Source: Solibacillus silvestris_B
GTDB lineage: Bacteria > Bacillota > Bacilli > Bacillales_A > Planococcaceae
DNA: 64,000 nucleotides
Reading direction: 5' to 3'
NCBI RefSeq assembly: GCF_051967575.1
Contig: NZ_JBQCJW010000011.1
Coordinates: forward strand, 1 to 64,000
Below the pieces are notes generated by a model. That model saw only the letters and a program-made list of their open reading frames with translations, made no database searches and had not been told where the DNA came from. Positions 35,068-43,834 of the stretch are shown in pieces (within the stretch, counting starts at the first letter, position 1; each line of letters starts with the position of its first letter). The position numbers and the translations under genes were made by a program.

Positions 35068-37224
35068 TTATTGCATAATAGATTGTTCAGTCAGTTGGAT
35101 TTCCAATCGGTCACCACCAAAAATTTCTGCGTCGAAAGTGGATGGCTTGCCATTGCGTAAAATCGTAAATGAACCTTTAAACGCAGTAGGGAGCTGCCAA
35201 GCAGAAAAGCGGAACACATCTTGATAAATCCATTTGCTCGTATCTTTTTCAATGATTTTAATCGTCGCCCCATTCGGAACAGCGGAAATATGTTGGACAA
35301 CATGTCCGTTTACGGAAAATTCCCGTGCTGTTTTTATAAGCTCCACTTGCTCATTTTGGAAGTTAACGATTACCTTTTCTTCTAATAGTAAATCCAAATA
35401 TGCCGCAATTTGTTCTGCTGTAGGCAATGTGTTTTGTTTAAATGTAATATTATCGCCGGTTTGCACAGGGTAATGAATTTTTCCTGGCTTTCCGTTAATG
35501 AATAGCTGCGATGAAAATTCAGGCAAGTATACAGGCTTGCCCTCAAGATGAACACAATAAGAGTTGAATTGCTGGAGATGCTTTATATTATTCGTATGTT
35601 TAAATGCCTCTTCTATCGTTTCGACTGTTTCAACAACGATTACATCCCGATCTTTTAATTGCGTATCCAAATTAACAATTTTACCATTCACTAAAACTTT
35701 CGGTTCTATCATATACATTGTGCCATCGATCGTAACTGATTTAACTGCCGCATCGTCAATAATTTCACGCACATTTACTACTGCATCCGCTCCGTCTTTC
35801 CCAGGCACAAGCTGTACTTGATCTCCGTTTTTAATTTGAGATTTGGTGGATGCTGATTTCCCGTTCAATAATATTTGGGCAGGTTCGCCATGTTCACCGG
35901 GCACGAATACACTTTGACCGTTCACGGTGATGGATAAGCCATGGCCAAGCTTTCCATACAATTGTTTTGCACGGATATTCGCTGCCAAAAATGCATCACC
36001 GACAGTCATTTCCTTTAACTCGAACAAACGAACGACCTGTTCATTCACTGTAATGGACATATAGTGGATTGGTGCTTTTTGTGCTGCGATAGCAATTCCG
36101 ATCGGTGTGACAAGTTCAGGAGTTGGAGAAATATGCTCCGCACGAGTTAAATTTTGTATGGCATCCACCCCGCGCACTGCGACACGATTTACCGGCAAGT
36201 TCAAAATTTTCCCAAGCTCCTCCGGCAAGTTGGGCGTCAAGCTTCCACCCCCTACTAGCATGACCGCTTTCGGAGCTGTATTGTTGTTTAACCGTAAAAC
36301 CTCCTCCCCAATTGATTTCGCTAAATTTTCGATAGCAGGATAAATCGTTTTCAATACTTCTTCACGCGGAATGTATTCATCGAACCCTAAAATATCCTGT
36401 ATTAAAATTTCGTCACTCGAATGCATTTGACGTTTTGCGATTTCCGCTATTGGGAAGTCTAATAAGTATTGGTCACTTAAAGCCTCGGTGATCTCATCTC
36501 CCGCTGTCGGCACCATCCCATATGCGACAACTGTGCTTTTATCGGTAATCGCTATATCCGAAGTCCCTGCACCGATATCGACGAGCGCCACATTTAGCCG
36601 GCGCATTGTAGGAGGAATAAGTACATTTATAGCGGCTATAGGCTCCAATGTTAAAGCTTCCATTTCTAAATCTGCTCGCTTTAGCGCAGCAAGCAGTGAT
36701 TCAACAACAACACGCGGCAGGAAAGTTGCGATGACTTCCACAGTTGCCTCATCGCCTTGCTGGTCGAGCAGGCTGCCAATTTCTTCTCCATCTAAACGGA
36801 AATATAAAACAGAATAGCCGACACAATAGTAATGGTTGTTTTTTGCATCTTCTTTTTGCTGCAGCAATTGTTGCTGCGCTTGCTGCACCGCTTGCAGCTC
36901 TAAACGATTAATATCTTCTTCAGTAAAGATTGGCCGGTTTTTAATCGAAAGCGAAATGCTTGCCTGTTCGGTTTTTAATGCACGACCAGCTGCTGCTACA
37001 CTCACTTTTTTTAATGGTCCATGGGTTTCTTCCAATTTGTTTTTGATCTCTTGTATAAGTTCAGCGACATACAAAACATTATGTATTTGGCCATCAACCA
37101 TCGCACGCTCTTTATGTTCTTTCACTAAAATATCAGCTACATGATATTTGTCTTCTTGCTGCTCTAAAATAATACCTACGACAGAGCGTGTTCCGATATC
37201 AAGTGCGAACAATTTATTTGTCAT
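35068..37224 (-). CDS. FtsA-like actin-fold ATPase with extra C-terminal domains
   Basis: A 718-residue protein. Residues about 1-385 form an FtsA/PilM-type actin fold: ALDIGTRSVVGI (phosphate 1), an inserted SHS2-like region, ALVDIGAGTSDIAI (phosphate 2) and AVMLVGGGSLTPNLPEEL (adenosine). The remaining 330 residues consist of several predicted beta-grasp/S4-like repeats with recurring KNGDQV.LVPG, VNGK and TGDNI patterns. It is much longer than cell-division FtsA (about 420-440) and lies outside the ftsA-ftsZ cluster. It may organise an envelope structure; that is inference. It sits between ytxGH and aroA on the opposite strand. Confidence 0.8.
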   Translation of the reverse strand: MTNKLFALDIGTRSVVGIILEQQEDKYHVADILVKEHKERAMVDGQIHNVLYVAELIQEIKNKLEETHGPLKKVSVAAAGRALKTEQASISLSIKNRPIFTEEDINRLELQAVQQAQQQLLQQKEDAKNNHYYCVGYSVLYFRLDGEEIGSLLDQQGDEATVEVIATFLPRVVVESLLAALKRADLEMEALTLEPIAAINVLIPPTMRRLNVALVDIGAGTSDIAITDKSTVVAYGMVPTAGDEITEALSDQYLLDFPIAEIAKRQMHSSDEILIQDILGFDEYIPREEVLKTIYPAIENLAKSIGEEVLRLNNNTAPKAVMLVGGGSLTPNLPEELGKILNLPVNRVAVRGVDAIQNLTRAEHISPTPELVTPIGIAIAAQKAPIHYMSITVNEQVVRLFELKEMTVGDAFLAANIRAKQLYGKLGHGLSITVNGQSVFVPGEHGEPAQILLNGKSASTKSQIKNGDQVQLVPGKDGADAVVNVREIIDDAAVKSVTIDGTMYMIEPKVLVNGKIVNLDTQLKDRDVIVVETVETIEEAFKHTNNIKHLQQFNSYCVHLEGKPVYLPEFSSQLFINGKPGKIHYPVQTGDNITFKQNTLPTAEQIAAYLDLLLEEKVIVNFQNEQVELIKTAREFSVNGHVVQHISAVPNGATIKIIEKDTSKWIYQDVFRFSAWQLPTAFKGSFTILRNGKPSTFDAEIFGGDRLEIQLTEQSIMQ

Positions 37225-37403
37225 ATGAAAACGCTTCCTTTCAATTTATTATCCTAATACACTTTAGCGAGTTGAATCGCTAAATTAAAAAGACGTGACA
37301 TTCCACAATAGTTTGATTATAATAAGTTTATTACTTAAAAATGTATCATACTTTTGAGTTATCTGAAAGTGCCGGATACGCAAAGAAGAGGGGTAAGAGG
37401 AAT

Positions 37404-38489
37404 ATGAGTCAACAAGATTTAGAAAGCTTACGTAGTCAGATTGACAGCTTAAACTTGGAAATTTTACGTTTAATTAATGAACGTGCAACTGTTGTTGAGG
37501 AAATTGGCAAAATTAAAGAAAAGCAAGGCGTGCATCGCTATGATCCATTACGTGAGCGTCATATGCTTGATTTAATTAAGAAAAATAACAATGGCCCATT
37601 AAATCAAATGACGGTTGATTATATTTTCAAACAAATCTTCAAAACAGCATTGAAACAGCTGGAGGCAGAAAAGAAAAAAGAATTGCTCGTATCTCGTAAA
37701 GAAAAGTCAGAAGATACTGTCATTAATATTAATGGCGAATTAATCGGTACAGGAGCACCTTCATTTGTATTCGGGCCATGTGCTGTAGAATCATATGAGC
37801 AAGTAGCTGCAGTAGCCGCTTCAATCCAGGAAAAAGGGCTGAAACTGATCCGCGGTGGAGCATACAAGCCACGTACATCGCCATATGATTTCCAAGGTTT
37901 AGGACTGGATGGTCTGAAAATATTGAAAGATGTATCAAAAGAATATGGTTTAGGCGTCATTACGGAAATCGTAACACCGGCAGATTTGGATCATGCATTG
38001 GATTATATTGATGTTATTCAAATAGGTGCGCGCAATATGCAAAACTTTGAGCTTTTAAAAGCTGCAGGAGCAACAAATAAGCCTGTATTATTAAAACGTG
38101 GTTTAGCTGCCACGATTGATGAATTCATCCATGCGGCAGAGTACATTATGTCTAAAGGGAATGAAAACATAATTTTATGTGAGCGCGGCATTCGTACATA
38201 CGAAAAAGCGACACGCAACACATTGGATATTTCGGCTGTCCCAATTTTAAAGCAAGAAACACATTTACCGGTTATGGTGGACGTAACACACTCAACAGGA
38301 CGTCGTGATTTGCTGTTGCCATGTTCAAAAGCGGCAATTGCCATCGGCGCGGACGGTGTAATGGCGGAAGTGCATCCAGATCCGTCAATCGCATTATCGG
38401 ATCAGCAGCAGCAAATGGATATACCGACATTCAATGCTTACTATGATGAACTTTTAAAATTCATGAAGCAATATGAAGTGACAAAATAA
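37404..38489 (+). CDS. aroA: Chorismate mutase / DAHP synthase fusion (AroA, Bacillus naming)
   Basis: A 361-residue bifunctional enzyme. Residues 1-90 are an AroQ-type chorismate mutase (SLRSQIDSLNLEILRLINERATVV...IGKIKE). Residues about 110-361 are 3-deoxy-D-arabino-heptulosonate-7-phosphate synthase: FGPCAVES, LIRGGAYKPRTSPYDFQG, KRGLAATIDEF, and VDVTHSTGRRDLLLP. The mutase domain acts as the feedback sensor. This aroA is not EPSP synthase, which E. coli names aroA. The ATG at 37404 follows AGAGG; an earlier ATG 63 bases upstream is unlikely. Confidence 0.95.
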   Translation: MSQQDLESLRSQIDSLNLEILRLINERATVVEEIGKIKEKQGVHRYDPLRERHMLDLIKKNNNGPLNQMTVDYIFKQIFKTALKQLEAEKKKELLVSRKEKSEDTVININGELIGTGAPSFVFGPCAVESYEQVAAVAASIQEKGLKLIRGGAYKPRTSPYDFQGLGLDGLKILKDVSKEYGLGVITEIVTPADLDHALDYIDVIQIGARNMQNFELLKAAGATNKPVLLKRGLAATIDEFIHAAEYIMSKGNENIILCERGIRTYEKATRNTLDISAVPILKQETHLPVMVDVTHSTGRRDLLLPCSKAAIAIGADGVMAEVHPDPSIALSDQQQQMDIPTFNAYYDELLKFMKQYEVTK

Positions 38490-38499
38490 TAAATGCTAC

Positions 38500-38540
38500 T
38501 GGCTATGCTGAATTTATTCAGCATAGCCATTTCTTTTTAT
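38500..38540 (+). terminator. Terminator after aroA
   Basis: GGCTATGCTGAAT / ATTCAGCATAGCC with a T-rich tail. Confidence 0.88.
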
Positions 38541-38615
38541 TAAATTTGACGGGAAGTACACGTTAAATTACAATTTTTTTCCAAATAACATATATTTATA
38601 AAAAGGAGAAATTGT

Positions 38616-39377
38616 ATGGACCAAAAGATTGCATTAATTACAGGGGCTGCACAAGGGATTGGATTCGAAATTGCAAAGGAGCTTTCCGATAAAGGCGTGA
38701 AAGTCATTATTTCCGACAAAAATGAAGAAAAATTAAAACAAGCAATCGAAGAACAGCCGAAATTAAGTTATTTGCTATGTGATGTCAGTGACGAACAACA
38801 AATAAAAGAAACGATTGAAACGGTTATCTCACAGTTTGGCGCACTCCATATTGTAATAAACAATGCAGGTTTTCAGCATATTTCCATTATTGAGCAATTT
38901 GATACAAAAATATTTGAATTGATGCAAAAGGTAATGGTTGTTGCGCCATTTATTTTCATGAAATATGCATTGCCAATCATGAAACAGCAAAACTTTGGCA
39001 GAATAATCAATATTGCCTCCATCAACGGTTTAGTTGGCTTTGAGGGAAAAGCCGGCTACAATACTGCAAAGCACGGTGTCATCGGTCTGACGAAAGTCGC
39101 GGCGTTGGAAACAGCCACAAACGGGATAACCGTAAATGCTATTTGTCCTGGCTATGTAGACACGAAACTTGTAAGAAATCAATTTGAAGATTTAGCGAAA
39201 ACAAGAAATATAGCGGTTGAAGATGTATTGGAGCAAGTACTCTATCCTTTAGTGCCGCAGAAGCGACTGATTGATGTTTCCGAAATTGCCGCATTAGTCG
39301 TATATTTATGCAGTGAAGCAGCAAAAGGGATGACAGGACAAGCGATTGTGCTGGATGGAGGATACACAGCCCAATAG
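38616..39377 (+). CDS. 3-hydroxybutyrate dehydrogenase-like SDR
   Basis: A 253-residue short-chain dehydrogenase. The NAD-binding loop is TGAAQGIGFEIA, followed by NNAG (about residues 86-89), catalytic Ser in INIASINGLVG, and YNTAKHG (Tyr and Lys). The C-terminal NAICPGYVDTKLVRNQ and YPLVPQKRLIDVSEIA are typical of D-3-hydroxybutyrate dehydrogenases, which make acetoacetate with NAD. No polyhydroxybutyrate or ketone-body genes are adjacent. AAAGGAG precedes the ATG by 8 bases. Confidence 0.85.
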   Translation: MDQKIALITGAAQGIGFEIAKELSDKGVKVIISDKNEEKLKQAIEEQPKLSYLLCDVSDEQQIKETIETVISQFGALHIVINNAGFQHISIIEQFDTKIFELMQKVMVVAPFIFMKYALPIMKQQNFGRIINIASINGLVGFEGKAGYNTAKHGVIGLTKVAALETATNGITVNAICPGYVDTKLVRNQFEDLAKTRNIAVEDVLEQVLYPLVPQKRLIDVSEIAALVVYLCSEAAKGMTGQAIVLDGGYTAQ

Positions 39378-39582
39378 TTATAAATAGTTTCAAAAGCTGC
39401 TATCATCCCTCAGCACTGTTATTTTGCCAATTGTGAAGAATTAACGAAAAATCTAGTCTTTCACTAGGTTTTCCATTGAAAATGGAAATGAAAGTATTAT
39501 ATGATGAGGCTATACACAACTATTGGATCAACCAATTGTTTAAAAATAAAAATCGTATAGCTTATAAAAAGGGGGAGATTTT

Positions 39583-40581
39583 TTGACTGTCACAATTTAT
39601 GATGTTGCACGCGAAGCAAATGTATCGATGGCAACCGTGTCACGCGTAGTGAATGGAAATCAAAATGTTAAGCCAGCAACAAGAAAAAAAGTGCTGGAAG
39701 TGATTGAGCGTCTTGAATATCGCCCAAACGCAGTAGCACGCGGCTTGGCAAGTAAAAAAACGACATCTGTAGGAGTCATCATCCCTGACATCTCGAATAA
39801 TTTAAATGCGGAGCTTGCCCGTGGTATTGAAGATATTGCGACAATGTACCGCTATAATATTATTTTAGCGAATTCAGACCAAAATGAAGACAAGGAGCTA
39901 TCGTTGCTTGATACGATGCTCGGGAAGCAAGTAGATGGCATCGTAATGATGAGTGAAGAAGTGACGGAAAACATTCAGCGTGCGATAGAAGGTTGTCCAG
40001 TGCCGATCGTATTGGCTGGCTCGATCTGCTCTACGGAAAAAATAGCTTCGGTGAACATCGACTATTACAATGCCGCACTTGAAGCTGTTCGGTCGCTTAT
40101 CGGCAATGGCCATACACGGATTGCATTTGTCTCGGGTCCGCTTCAATATACAGTGAACGGGCAATATAAATTGGCTGCCTATAAAGATGCCCTTCAAAGC
40201 GCGAAAATTTTAATTGATGAAGAATTAATCGTTGCCGGTGATGGCTCTTATGATGATGGGTTGGTGAGCTGGGCAAATTTAAGCGAACTGCAGCAGCCGC
40301 CTACAGCGATTTTTGTAGGAAATGATGAGCTTGCAATCGGTTTAGTGCACGGCATTCAAGACTGCGGAAAACGTGTCCCGGAAGATGTAGAAATTATTAG
40401 CTTTGAAAATTCCAAATTGGCACGTATGGTGCGTCCGCAATTAACGAGTGTCGTATTGCCTTTATATGATATCGGTGCAGTGGCGATGCGCTTATTAACG
40501 AAGTACATGAACAAGGAAGAAGTTAATGATCAGCACGTTATTTTACCTCACCGCATAGAGCAACGGGATTCAAGTAAATAA
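39583..40581 (+). CDS. ccpA: Catabolite control protein CcpA
   Basis: A 332-residue LacI-family regulator. The helix-turn-helix MTVTIYDVAREANVSMATVSRVVNG and hinge helix RPNAVARGLASKKT match CcpA. The sugar-binding-like core binds HPr-Ser46-P instead of a sugar and represses or activates carbon genes at cre sites. The start is TTG after AAAAAGGGGGAG. Its usual targets acsA and acuABC lie just downstream. Confidence 0.95.
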   Translation: MTVTIYDVAREANVSMATVSRVVNGNQNVKPATRKKVLEVIERLEYRPNAVARGLASKKTTSVGVIIPDISNNLNAELARGIEDIATMYRYNIILANSDQNEDKELSLLDTMLGKQVDGIVMMSEEVTENIQRAIEGCPVPIVLAGSICSTEKIASVNIDYYNAALEAVRSLIGNGHTRIAFVSGPLQYTVNGQYKLAAYKDALQSAKILIDEELIVAGDGSYDDGLVSWANLSELQQPPTAIFVGNDELAIGLVHGIQDCGKRVPEDVEIISFENSKLARMVRPQLTSVVLPLYDIGAVAMRLLTKYMNKEEVNDQHVILPHRIEQRDSSK

Positions 40582-40582
40582 G

Positions 40583-40620
40583 TAAAACGCCTGCCGCATG
40601 TTTGGCAGGCGTTTTGTTTG
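40583..40620. terminator. Bidirectional terminator
   Basis: AAAACGCCTGCC (40584-40595) / GGCAGGCGTTTT (40604-40615) between convergent ccpA and the universal stress gene. Confidence 0.9.
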
Positions 40621-40622
40621 GA

Positions 40623-41036
40623 TTATTTTACTAATAAAGTGGAGCAATTTGCGTTTTTAGATACGTATGTACTAACGCTTCCAAATACCATTTCTTGCAT
40701 TGGGTTCAATCCGCGGCAGCCGATGACAACCAAATCGACATTGTTTTGATTTGCATAATTTGAAATCATGCGCCCTGCAGGACCATGAACAATTGTCAAT
40801 TTAGAATTGCTGTGATTGTTTTTTACATATTCGATTTCACGGGATAATTTCTGGGCATATTGTTCTTCTGTTTGATTGAATGTTCCGGCATGCACCGGAT
40901 CATTTGCGATTGCTTCTGTAGGAATCGAAGAAATAAGTTCAATAAATGTATCCGCAGCAGCGATGGCTACCGCATCTTTGGCAGCACGCAATGAATTATC
41001 CGAACCATCTATAGCTAGTAAAATATGTTTATACAT
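40623..41036 (-). CDS. Universal stress protein (UspA family)
   Basis: A 137-residue UspA-fold protein. MYKHILLAIDGSDNSLRAAKDAV at the start and VIGCRGLNPMQEMVFGSVSTYV, which includes the ATP-binding GxxGxxxxxxxxGSVS motif, are visible. It is probably a small ATP-binding stress protein. GGGGGT precedes the ATG. It lies between ccpA and the acu operon. Confidence 0.9.
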   Translation of the reverse strand: MYKHILLAIDGSDNSLRAAKDAVAIAAADTFIELISSIPTEAIANDPVHAGTFNQTEEQYAQKLSREIEYVKNNHSNSKLTIVHGPAGRMISNYANQNNVDLVVIGCRGLNPMQEMVFGSVSTYVSKNANCSTLLVK

Positions 41037-41102
41037 AAAATAACCCCCAATTTTATTGATTCATTCCATTATAGTATAGAATTATAATTTTATACTAGGC
41101 AA

Positions 41103-41141
41103 ATAAAAAACTATACAATCTTTTTGAAAAGATTGTATAGC
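41103..41141 (-). terminator. Terminator of acuABC operon
   Basis: CTATACAATC.TTT / AAAGATTGTATAG hairpin followed on the minus strand by TTTTTT, just after the acuC stop. Confidence 0.85.
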
Positions 41142-41146
41142 ATAAG

Positions 41147-42310
41147 CTAAGAACGTCTATTTTCTGTACGGATAATATGTAGTGCCTTTTCAAGCATTTG
41201 CGAATTTTTTTCTTGGATTTCCGCTTTACGTGGGATTGCTTCATATAGCGGATTTGGGTCATTCCATGTTGGAATAAGCGGGACAGGTGCTTCTTGCTGC
41301 CACTTATCGAGCCATGCTTGCGGAAGGGGGCCGCTCGGGGCATTTTGATCTGTCATTTCCGTCCAAATATGTGACCAAGCACGAGGGACGACGCGCCAAA
41401 TATCATAGCCTCCGCCACCTACAGCAATCCAGCGCCCGTTGCAATATTCATGGGCCAATTTATGTGCAAGCTTCGGAATTTCTTTATAAATATTCATCGT
41501 TCCATACAAATGTGTTAACGGATCAAAGTAATGTGCATCTGCCCCATTTTGCGTGAGCACGACATCTGGTTTGAAAAACTCAAATACTTCGCGCATCGAT
41601 TGCTCGTAAACTTCTAAAAAGCTTTCATCTTCCGTAAAGGCATCTATCGGGAAGTTGAACGATGTACCATAACCCTCTCCATTACCGCGCTCGGTAATAT
41701 TCCCTGTACCCGGGAACAAGTAGCGACCTGTCTCATGAATCGATAATGTACAAACATTCGGGTCATCATAAAATGACCATTGCACACCATCTCCGTGATG
41801 TGCGTCTGTATCCACGTACAATACACGCAGCCCATACTTTTCCTGGATGTATTTAATGGCGACACTGCTGTCATTATAAATGCAAAAGCCGGATGCTCTT
41901 CCCCGGAAGCCGTGATGAAGCCCGCCTCCTAAATTCAATGCGTGCTGTGCTTTTCCCTGTAAAACATAGTCGACAGCCTGCAATGTACCGCCTACAAGGA
42001 GCGCACTAGCTTCATGCATATTTTGAAACATCGGTGTGTCCTCTGTTCCGATGCCGTATGGTTCGCCCTGTTGAGGGGTCAGCTCGCCATGTCCTGCTTT
42101 TTTTACAATTTCGATATATTGCGGATCGTGTGCCAAAGCAATTTCCTCATCTGTTGCGACACGGGCAGGGACGATATCCTCATCCTTAAGAGCACCGATA
42201 TTTTTCAGTAAATCAATTGTTAAGTGTAATCGTTTATGGTTAAACGGGTGTGTGTCCGAAAATTTGTAAGTGAGCTGATCGGGCGAATAGATAAATACAG
42301 CTTTTTTCAT
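41147..42310 (-). CDS. acuC: AcuC deacetylase (histone deacetylase family)
   Basis: A 387-residue zinc hydrolase of the arginase/deacetylase superfamily. LNLGGGLHHGF (His pair), YVDTDAHHGDGVQ (Asp and His ligands) and AVGGGGYDIWRV are seen. In B. subtilis AcuC removes the acetyl group that AcuA puts on acetyl-CoA synthetase AcsA, reactivating it. The ATG at 42310 overlaps the acuB stop as ATGA; an earlier in-frame ATG 27 bases upstream lies inside acuB. Confidence 0.94.
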   Translation of the reverse strand: MKKAVFIYSPDQLTYKFSDTHPFNHKRLHLTIDLLKNIGALKDEDIVPARVATDEEIALAHDPQYIEIVKKAGHGELTPQQGEPYGIGTEDTPMFQNMHEASALLVGGTLQAVDYVLQGKAQHALNLGGGLHHGFRGRASGFCIYNDSSVAIKYIQEKYGLRVLYVDTDAHHGDGVQWSFYDDPNVCTLSIHETGRYLFPGTGNITERGNGEGYGTSFNFPIDAFTEDESFLEVYEQSMREVFEFFKPDVVLTQNGADAHYFDPLTHLYGTMNIYKEIPKLAHKLAHEYCNGRWIAVGGGGYDIWRVVPRAWSHIWTEMTDQNAPSGPLPQAWLDKWQQEAPVPLIPTWNDPNPLYEAIPRKAEIQEKNSQMLEKALHIIRTENRRS

Positions 42311-42954
42311 AATGTGACGCCAGGCAAATTTGGCCACAGTACATCATAACCTTGCTTTCGCAAATCCTCAATGATGTGCAGCGGATTAATTACTTGTAAT
42401 CGGACACTTACAATACGTGATTTCAAATTATCGCCATCAGGATAGACAAGAACACTTAATACATTCGCTTTGTTTTCGTGGAATACTTTTGTAATTTCAA
42501 AAAGCATGCCTGGCTTGTCGCTTACACGGATATCAATTTTGGAGCCTGGCCGATGTGCGCCTGTTAATTCGATATAAGTGTACAGTAAGTCCGTCGTCGT
42601 TACGATACCTACCAGTTCGCCAGCAGATACAATCGGCAAGCAACTAATTTTGGAGTCGTAAAAAGTGAAAGCCACTTCTTCCACAAAATCTAAAGGATGA
42701 CCTACAATCGGATTTTTGACCATTATTTGCTCGATCGGTGCATCATAGGCTGCAGAATTTGATTCTTGGCGCAAACAAGAGGGCAAAGCATTTTTTATAT
42801 CATGTTCTGTAATAATACCGACAACGGCATTGTCCTTGTTTACGATCGGCACATGGCGAATCTTTTTTTCGCGCATAAGCCGAACAGCATCATGCACAGT
42901 GTTTTCAGGCAGGAGTGTATGTATTTCTGTTTTCATAATTTCTTCGACAATCAT
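42307..42954 (-). CDS. acuB: AcuB, CBS-ACT regulatory protein
   Basis: A 215-residue protein with two CBS motifs (about residues 1-135: VEEIMKTEIHTLLPENTVHDAV and PIEQIMVKNPIVGHPLDFVEE) and a C-terminal ACT-like domain (about 138-215: IDIRVSDKPGMLFEITKVFHEN). CBS pairs bind adenine nucleotides. Its role in the acetate/acetoin module is not defined. It is the middle gene of acuABC. Confidence 0.92.
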   Translation of the reverse strand: MIVEEIMKTEIHTLLPENTVHDAVRLMREKKIRHVPIVNKDNAVVGIITEHDIKNALPSCLRQESNSAAYDAPIEQIMVKNPIVGHPLDFVEEVAFTFYDSKISCLPIVSAGELVGIVTTTDLLYTYIELTGAHRPGSKIDIRVSDKPGMLFEITKVFHENKANVLSVLVYPDGDNLKSRIVSVRLQVINPLHIIEDLRKQGYDVLWPNLPGVTL

Positions 42955-42979
42955 TTTTCAATCCCCTTTGCAATAAGAA

Positions 42980-43612
42980 TTAATACATGAAACGACTTCT
43001 AAATCGAAGTTTGTCAAATCTTTCGAGTGTCTCCGTTCCAACACGCGACCCAACACGTGCCATTAAACAATTTGCAGGGTGGGACGTTATTTCAGGATCG
43101 TCTGTTGCGTAATATTCGAAATTGGCCGAAGTCATCATTCTTTCCATCATATTGCGATAATCCCAAACGGATAGACCGGTACCTTTCAAATCCCAATGCC
43201 AATAATATTCAGTAGTAATGACTAAATAATCTTCCATTTGATCATCCAAAAAGGATACTTCGAGCAATTTTTTTCCTGCGCCTGTTCCGCGGAAAGCCGG
43301 TATGACTTCAATGGCCCCAAGTTCAATCATATTTGGTATGCGGTCTTCCGCCCAACGCTCCAGCGGGTCGGGGTAAAGGTAGGTGACATAGCCTACGATA
43401 ATACGTTCCTGTCGTATAATGATAATGCGCCCTTCTTCTAATTTAGCAATCTCGACAAGCGCTGCATGCTGCTGATGTGAAGGTCTAAAGGCTTTCAAAT
43501 CTTCGTGCAATGTGTAGGAAGCGAGTTTTTCTGAGAGAACGGGACCTTCTACTAAAACTTTACCATTCCTCGTTTCGAATTCAAGACAATAATAATTTTT
43601 CACATGATTCAT
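42980..43612 (-). CDS. acuA: AcuA protein acetyltransferase (GNAT)
   Basis: A 210-residue GNAT acetyltransferase. The acetyl-CoA loop is IPAFRGTGAGKKLLE, preceded by DRIPNMIELGAIEV; TTEYYWHWDLKGTGL is family specific. In B. subtilis AcuA acetylates a lysine of AcsA and switches it off. The ATG at 43612 has AGGTGG seven bases upstream; the GTG two codons earlier is too close to it. It heads acuABC, divergent from acsA. Confidence 0.94.
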   Translation of the reverse strand: MNHVKNYYCLEFETRNGKVLVEGPVLSEKLASYTLHEDLKAFRPSHQQHAALVEIAKLEEGRIIIIRQERIIVGYVTYLYPDPLERWAEDRIPNMIELGAIEVIPAFRGTGAGKKLLEVSFLDDQMEDYLVITTEYYWHWDLKGTGLSVWDYRNMMERMMTSANFEYYATDDPEITSHPANCLMARVGSRVGTETLERFDKLRFRSRFMY

Positions 43613-43640
43613 ATTCACACCACCTGCTTATGATACACCC

Positions 43641-43646
43641 ATTATA
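43641..43646 (-). promoter_or_regulatory. -10 of acuABC promoter
   Basis: On the minus strand TATAAT lies about 30 bases before acuA. No good -35 is visible. A dyad GCG-AAAATA-CGC (43658-43669) lies just upstream in the -35 position and could be a protein-binding site. Confidence 0.4.
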
Positions 43647-43715
43647 CTCTATTTAATGCGAAAATACGCTTAATTTTACAATAAATAACTAAATAATCGG
43701 AAAATTAAAAATGTT

Positions 43716-43745
43716 TTGCTTATTATAGTATTTCTATTGTAAAAT
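43716..43745 (+). promoter_or_regulatory. acsA promoter
   Basis: TTGCTT (43716-43721), 18 bases, TAAAAT (43740-43745), about 90 bases before acsA. The resulting leader contains the ATTACGCCAAGGC motif at 43797-43819. Confidence 0.5.
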
Positions 43746-43834
43746 GGTTGTGTCACAGGTTCGGCTTTAAGTTAGCATAAAGACGAATCAAGGCATAATT
43801 ACGCCAAGGCGGAATTGATGGAAAGGGGATTTTC

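Noticed and set aside
43650..43675. cre site for CcpA between acuA and acsA
   Set aside because: The dyad GCGAAAATACGC does not fit the cre consensus in either orientation, although CcpA control is expected from B. subtilis.
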